DNA from: Clostridia bacterium
Lineage (GTDB): Bacteria > Bacillota > Clostridia > Lachnospirales > Lachnospiraceae
NCBI GenBank assembly: GCA_910574835.1
Contig: CAJTDE010000022.1
Location: forward strand, 1-64,000
DNA: 64,000 nucleotides
Direction of reading: 5' to 3'
A model generated the notes under the pieces. It made no database searches. It saw nothing but the letters and a program-made list of their open reading frames with translations, and was not told the origin of the DNA. Within the stretch, counting starts at the first letter, position 1; every line of letters starts with the position of its first letter. This document shows, in pieces, positions 60,423 to 64,000 of the stretch. A program made the translations under genes and the position numbers.

Positions 60423-61133
60423 CTACTCGCCCAGATAAGCCTTCTTTACCGAATCGTCGTTCAAGAGATCCTCTGCCTTTCCGTCCAATACAATCTTACC
60501 TGTCTCCAGTACATAGGCCCGGTCCGCGATTGCAAGAGCCTTCTTCGCATTCTGTTCCACCAGAAGCACCGTGGTTCCTCCCTCGCTTACCTCCCGGATA
60601 ATATCAAATATCTCATTTACAAAAATGGGGGACAGCCCCATAGACGGCTCATCCATCAGAATAATTCTGGGCCGCGACATCAGCGCCCGCCCCATCGCAA
60701 GCATCTGCTGCTCGCCGCCGGAGAGCGTTCCGGCCATCTGGTTTTTCCGCTCCTCCAGCCTTGGAAAACGCTTGTAGACACGAATCAGGCTTTCCTCAAT
60801 CTCATCCTTATCCTTCCGAGTAAAAGCGCCCATTTTCAGATTTTCCAGAACCGTAAGCTGCGCAAAGACACGGCGTCCCTCCGGCACATGGGCCATACCC
60901 ATAGATACAATTTTATGAGCCGGCGTAGAGGTAATATCCTGCCCCTCAAAGAGAATCTCACCCTTTTTCGGCGCAATCAGTCCCGTTATACTGTGGAGAA
61001 TCGTTGTCTTGCCGGCTCCGTTGGCGCCGATTAAGGCAATGACTTCCCCCTCATTTACCTCAAAAGAAACTCCTTTGATGGCCTGTATCATTCCGTAAAA
61101 TACTTCAATATCCTTGATTTCCAACATTGCCAT
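60423..61133 (-). CDS. livF: Branched-chain amino acid ABC transporter ATP-binding protein LivF
   Basis: 236 residues. Walker A GANGAGKTT near 36, signature LSGGEQQMLAMGRAL near 136, Walker B IILMDEPSMGLSP; the MGLSP wording and VEQNAKKALAIADRAYVLETG end are LivF-specific. Drives uptake of leucine, isoleucine and valine, or related amides, with LivGHM. ATAGGAG before the ATG. Confidence 0.94.
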   Translation of the reverse strand: MAMLEIKDIEVFYGMIQAIKGVSFEVNEGEVIALIGANGAGKTTILHSITGLIAPKKGEILFEGQDITSTPAHKIVSMGMAHVPEGRRVFAQLTVLENLKMGAFTRKDKDEIEESLIRVYKRFPRLEERKNQMAGTLSGGEQQMLAMGRALMSRPRIILMDEPSMGLSPIFVNEIFDIIREVSEGGTTVLLVEQNAKKALAIADRAYVLETGKIVLDGKAEDLLNDDSVKKAYLGE

Positions 61134-61160
61134 AATTCCATCTCCTATCTGTCTCTACAT

Positions 61161-61919
61161 CTATTCTCCCAGATATGCCTTAATGACCTTCGGGTCATTG
61201 AGTACCTCGCTGGTCTCCCCCTCCGTGAGAATCTGGCCGAAGTTCAGCACCGTCAGCTTCTCGCAGATTCCCGATACCAGTCTCATATCGTGCTCGATCA
61301 GAAGAATGGTCATATGAAATTCATCCCTTACAAAACGGATGGTGTTCATCAATTCCTGGGTCTCGTTGGGATTCATGCCCGCAGCCGGCTCATCCAGAAG
61401 CAAAAGCTTCGGCTCCGTGGCCAGCGCCCTTGCAATCTCAAGCTTTCTCTGCTTGCCGTAGGGCAGATTGGAAGCCTTGTAATCCGCTTCCCCGTCCAGA
61501 TCAAAGACCTTCAAAAGCTCCATCGCTTTCTCGTTCATTTCCTTTTCCACCCGATAATACTTGGGCAGACGCAGTATCCCCGTAAGGGTGGAATAGCCGT
61601 GGTGATTGTGAAGTCCCACCTTTACATTGTCCAGAACCGTCAGCTCGTCAAAGAGACGGATGTTTTGAAAGGTTCTTGCAATCCCGTGCTGATTAATCTC
61701 AATAGTTTTCTTTCCCGTAATATTTTCTCCGTCCAGGAGAATATAGCCGTCCGTGGGCTTATACACGCCTGTGAGAAGATTGAATACTGTGGTTTTTCCG
61801 GCTCCGTTGGGTCCAATCAGGCCGTAAAGCTCTCCCGGTTCTATGGTCAGATGGAAATCATCCACCGCCCGAAGGCCGCCAAAAGAGATTCCCAGTTCTT
61901 TTACTTCCAGCAATGCCAT
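61161..61919 (-). CDS. livG: Branched-chain amino acid ABC transporter ATP-binding protein LivG
   Basis: 252 residues. Walker A GPNGAGKTT near 37, the LivG motif ARTFQNIRLFDELTV near 84, signature LPYGKQRKLEIARAL near 152 (LPYG in place of LSGG, normal for LivG), Walker B LLLLDEPAAGMNP. Located between livM and livF in one operon; GGAGG upstream. Confidence 0.95.
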   Translation of the reverse strand: MALLEVKELGISFGGLRAVDDFHLTIEPGELYGLIGPNGAGKTTVFNLLTGVYKPTDGYILLDGENITGKKTIEINQHGIARTFQNIRLFDELTVLDNVKVGLHNHHGYSTLTGILRLPKYYRVEKEMNEKAMELLKVFDLDGEADYKASNLPYGKQRKLEIARALATEPKLLLLDEPAAGMNPNETQELMNTIRFVRDEFHMTILLIEHDMRLVSGICEKLTVLNFGQILTEGETSEVLNDPKVIKAYLGE

Positions 61920-61922
61920 AAG

Positions 61923-62996
61923 TTACGCCTCCTTTTTCTCATTCTTCCGTCCGAAAAGTTCCTTCAGGGAATAGCGCTCCCGGAAAGCCTGCCCGCCCGG
62001 ACTGGAGGTGAAAATCATCGTAGCAATCAGAACAACGGCATACATCAGCATACGGTAATCGTTGAGGCTTCGAAGAAGCTCCGGCAGAAGCGTCAGCACT
62101 ACGGCCGCAATGATAGAACCCCGGATATTGCCGATTCCGCCGAGAACCACAAAGACCAGAATCATAATGGACATATTGTACCCAAAGTTTTTCGGCTGAG
62201 CGGCCAGGGTGGACAGATTGTGGGCATAAAGCACGCCCGCCACGCCTGCCAGGGAAGCCGATACGGTAAAGGCCAGAAGCTTATATTTTGTAATGTTGAT
62301 TCCCACGGACTCCGCCGCAATCCGGTTGTCCCGGATGGCCATAATCGCCCGGCCCGTGCGGGAATTTACCATGTTAATCACGATAAACAGGGTAATCAGA
62401 ATCAAAATAATGCCGATCAGGAAAGAGGAATCGTGAGGCGTTCCCGTAATTCCCTGGGGACCGTTGATGAGAACCTCCCCGTCCGGCTCCATATTCATGG
62501 AAAAGGCATCCTTAAAGGATATGTGAAAGCCCCTGCTGTCATGTCCTAGGAAAATGACGTTGATGACATTTTTAATAATCTCTCCAAAGGCCAGGGTCAC
62601 GATGGCAAGGTAATCTCCCCGCAGGCGGAGAACCGGGATTCCTATGAGAAATCCGAACAGAGCTGCCGCTGCCGCGCCGATGAGAATGGCCAGGAAGAAC
62701 CGCAGGCCGCCGACTGTGATTGCTTCCTTGGTGTAATTGGAGAAAAATGCGCTGGCAAAGGCTCCCACGCACATAAAACCTGCATGGCCCAGGCTCAGCT
62801 CTCCTGAGATTCCCACTACGAGATTCAGGGATACCGCCAGAATGACATAGGTGCAAAGAGGTACAAGCAGTCCTTCAAGAAGACTGGAAACCATACCGGC
62901 CTTCATGAAAATCTCCATTACCAGATAAGCGAGTATGACCATGCCGTATGTAATAAGATTGCTCTTTGTATGCTTATTCAATGCTTTTATCTTCAT
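61923..62996 (-). CDS. livM: Branched-chain amino acid ABC transporter permease LivM
   Basis: 357-residue permease with about ten helices. LivM marks: NLVVGISGELSLGHAGFMCVGAFASAFF near 65, FLIGIPVLRLRGDYLAIVTLAFGEI near 118 (coupling region) and the C-terminal LLPELLRSL. I start at 62996 (MKIKALN), with GGTGGG before the ATG; the three extra codons upstream would need GTG. Ends 4 nt before livG starts. Confidence 0.94.
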   Translation of the reverse strand: MKIKALNKHTKSNLITYGMVILAYLVMEIFMKAGMVSSLLEGLLVPLCTYVILAVSLNLVVGISGELSLGHAGFMCVGAFASAFFSNYTKEAITVGGLRFFLAILIGAAAAALFGFLIGIPVLRLRGDYLAIVTLAFGEIIKNVINVIFLGHDSRGFHISFKDAFSMNMEPDGEVLINGPQGITGTPHDSSFLIGIILILITLFIVINMVNSRTGRAIMAIRDNRIAAESVGINITKYKLLAFTVSASLAGVAGVLYAHNLSTLAAQPKNFGYNMSIMILVFVVLGGIGNIRGSIIAAVVLTLLPELLRSLNDYRMLMYAVVLIATMIFTSSPGGQAFRERYSLKELFGRKNEKKEA

Positions 62997-63005
62997 ACGT
63001 CCCAC

Positions 63006-63890
63006 CTACACTTTCTCTTGAATCTGCTTTCCAAGCAGTCCCGTAGGCTTCACCAGAAGCACGATAATCAATACGGCGAATACAATGGCATCCGCCAGCT
63101 GAGAGGAAATATAAGCTTTTCCCAGGATCTCGATGATGCCCAGAAGGATTCCGCCGATAAATGCCCCCGGTATGGAACCGATCCCGCCGAATACGGCCGC
63201 AACGAATGCCTTGATACCGGGCATTGCTCCCGTGTAAGGGGTCAGAGCCGGGTAAGAGGAGCACAGAAGCACGCCTGCGATGGCTGCCAGGGCGGAGCCG
63301 ATGGCAAAGGTCAGGGCGATGGTTGCATTGACATTGACGCCCATAAGCTGGGCGGCGCCGCTGTCTTCGGATACGGCTAACATGGCCCGTCCTGACTTGG
63401 AGTATTTGATAAAGGAAGTCAGCGCTACCATAATCACGATACAGGTGAGAACCGTGACAATGGTTTCACCGGAGATTATGATGGCTCCGTCCGCAAGGGA
63501 GATTGGCTCCATATTTACCACGGAGGTAAAGGATTTGGTGTTGGAGCCGAAGATCAGCAGGGCCATATTCTGGAGAAAATAGCTGACTCCGATGGCTGTG
63601 ATCAGTACTGCTAACTTGGAGGCTCCGCGCAGGGGTTTGTAGGCGATGCGCTCTATCAGCACGCCCAGAGCCGTACAAGCCAGCATAGAAATTAAAATGC
63701 TTATAAGGGGCGGCAGTCCCGCACCGCTCATTGTTGTAAATACCACAAAGCCGCCCACCATGATTACATCGCCGTGAGCAAAGTTCAGCATCTTTGCAAT
63801 ACCGTATACCATTGTGTAGCCCAGGGCAATGATCGCGTAGACGCTGCCCAGACTGATTCCGTTTACCAGGTAGGATATGAATCCCATCAT
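63006..63890 (-). CDS. livH: Branched-chain amino acid ABC transporter permease LivH
   Basis: 294-residue permease, about eight helices. LivH marks: YLVNGISLGSVYAIIALGYTMVYGIAKMLNFAHGDV near the N-terminus, RIAYKPLRGASKLAVLITAIGVS near 85 and GIKAFVAAVFGGIGSIPGAFIGG near 225. ATG at 63890 with AGAGGTG six nt upstream. First gene of livHMGF here; the binding-protein gene is not between promoter and livH, so it lies elsewhere. Confidence 0.94.
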   Translation of the reverse strand: MMGFISYLVNGISLGSVYAIIALGYTMVYGIAKMLNFAHGDVIMVGGFVVFTTMSGAGLPPLISILISMLACTALGVLIERIAYKPLRGASKLAVLITAIGVSYFLQNMALLIFGSNTKSFTSVVNMEPISLADGAIIISGETIVTVLTCIVIMVALTSFIKYSKSGRAMLAVSEDSGAAQLMGVNVNATIALTFAIGSALAAIAGVLLCSSYPALTPYTGAMPGIKAFVAAVFGGIGSIPGAFIGGILLGIIEILGKAYISSQLADAIVFAVLIIVLLVKPTGLLGKQIQEKV

Positions 63891-63937
63891 ACATAACACC
63901 TCTTTATCCTTTTAAAGTTGTACACAGTTTGGGTTGT

Positions 63938-63966
63938 ATTATAGCATAGATGGGGGAGTTGTACAA
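63938..63966 (-). promoter_or_regulatory. Promoter of livHMGF
   Basis: Minus strand: -35 TTGTAC (63966-63961), 17-bp spacer, -10 TATAAT (63943-63938), about 48 nt before livH. The remainder of the window holds no visible gene. Confidence 0.75.
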
Positions 63967-64000
63967 GGGGTAAATGAATGTGAGGGAGGCTGCGGAGAAA

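Overview
The window is low-to-mid GC Firmicute DNA with typical Clostridia signals: AGGAGG ribosome binding sites, TTGACA/TATAAT promoters and FMN and glycine riboswitches. It carries most of the carbonyl and methyl-reduction branches of the Wood-Ljungdahl pathway, so the organism is very probably an acetogen. A Blautia-like Lachnospiraceae species is my best guess from gene content and style; I could not search a database. Nearly all genes in the first 13 kb, from 18 to 38 kb and from 41 kb to the end lie on the minus strand.

Layout. 0.75-6.1 kb: peptide/nickel-type ABC importer (binding protein, two permeases, two ATPases). 6.4-13.4 kb: a LolD-FtsX type ABC transporter, a PilZ protein, a histidine kinase/OmpR regulator pair, a short CxxC protein and an ACT protein. 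13.7-16.0 kb: an RNA-repair/ribosome-rescue operon (rtcB-prfH) behind an apparent leader attenuator. 16.3-19.5 kb: WYL regulator, ClbS/DfsB-like protein, flavodoxin-type reductase, and an XRE antitoxin beside a toxin gene gutted by an internal deletion. 20-30.6 kb: acetyl-CoA synthase/CO dehydrogenase cluster read in the order His-rich metal protein, cooT, cooC, acsA, cooC, acsB, acsD, acsC (frameshifted), acsE. 31-35 kb: assorted genes (cyclophilin-like lipoprotein, DUF3737, LysR, DUF6709-like). 35.4-39 kb: rnfC2-metV-metF methylene-THF reductase operon. 39-41.3 kb: aroE and an FMN-riboswitch-controlled ribU. 41.5-48.2 kb: lipoprotein/XRE/DUF2975-like genes, a Nim-type flavoprotein, a decarboxylase beta subunit with a tiny gamma-like partner, and a leucine-rich-repeat lipoprotein behind a candidate yybP-ykoY riboswitch. 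48.3-51.7 kb: two adjacent radical SAM enzymes, DUF3786 and a hypothetical protein. 51.9-60.1 kb: glycine-riboswitch-controlled alanine/glycine:Na+ symporter and a three-gene phosphorelay (receiver, hybrid kinase with Hpt, hybrid kinase fused to DegV). 60.4-64 kb: livHMGF.

The acs cluster, its nickel-handling accessories (cooT, His-rich protein, two CooC ATPases) and metVF-rnfC2 work together: methylene-THF is reduced to methyl-THF, AcsE moves the methyl group to the corrinoid protein AcsCD, and AcsAB joins it to CO and CoA. The importer at the left end could supply nickel, but that is inference.

The most unusual material is outside the proteins. Several families of long imperfect hairpin repeats sit at fixed places relative to genes. 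Two families lie directly upstream of the Shine-Dalgarno sequence, always in the same orientation to the gene; one family lies at the 3' ends of genes. Within a family the outer arms differ in sequence but remain self-complementary. A 166-bp palindromic element is present in two identical copies. The rtcB-prfH leader has a 26-codon ORF, an intrinsic terminator, and an upstream 11-nt segment exactly complementary to the terminator's 3' half.
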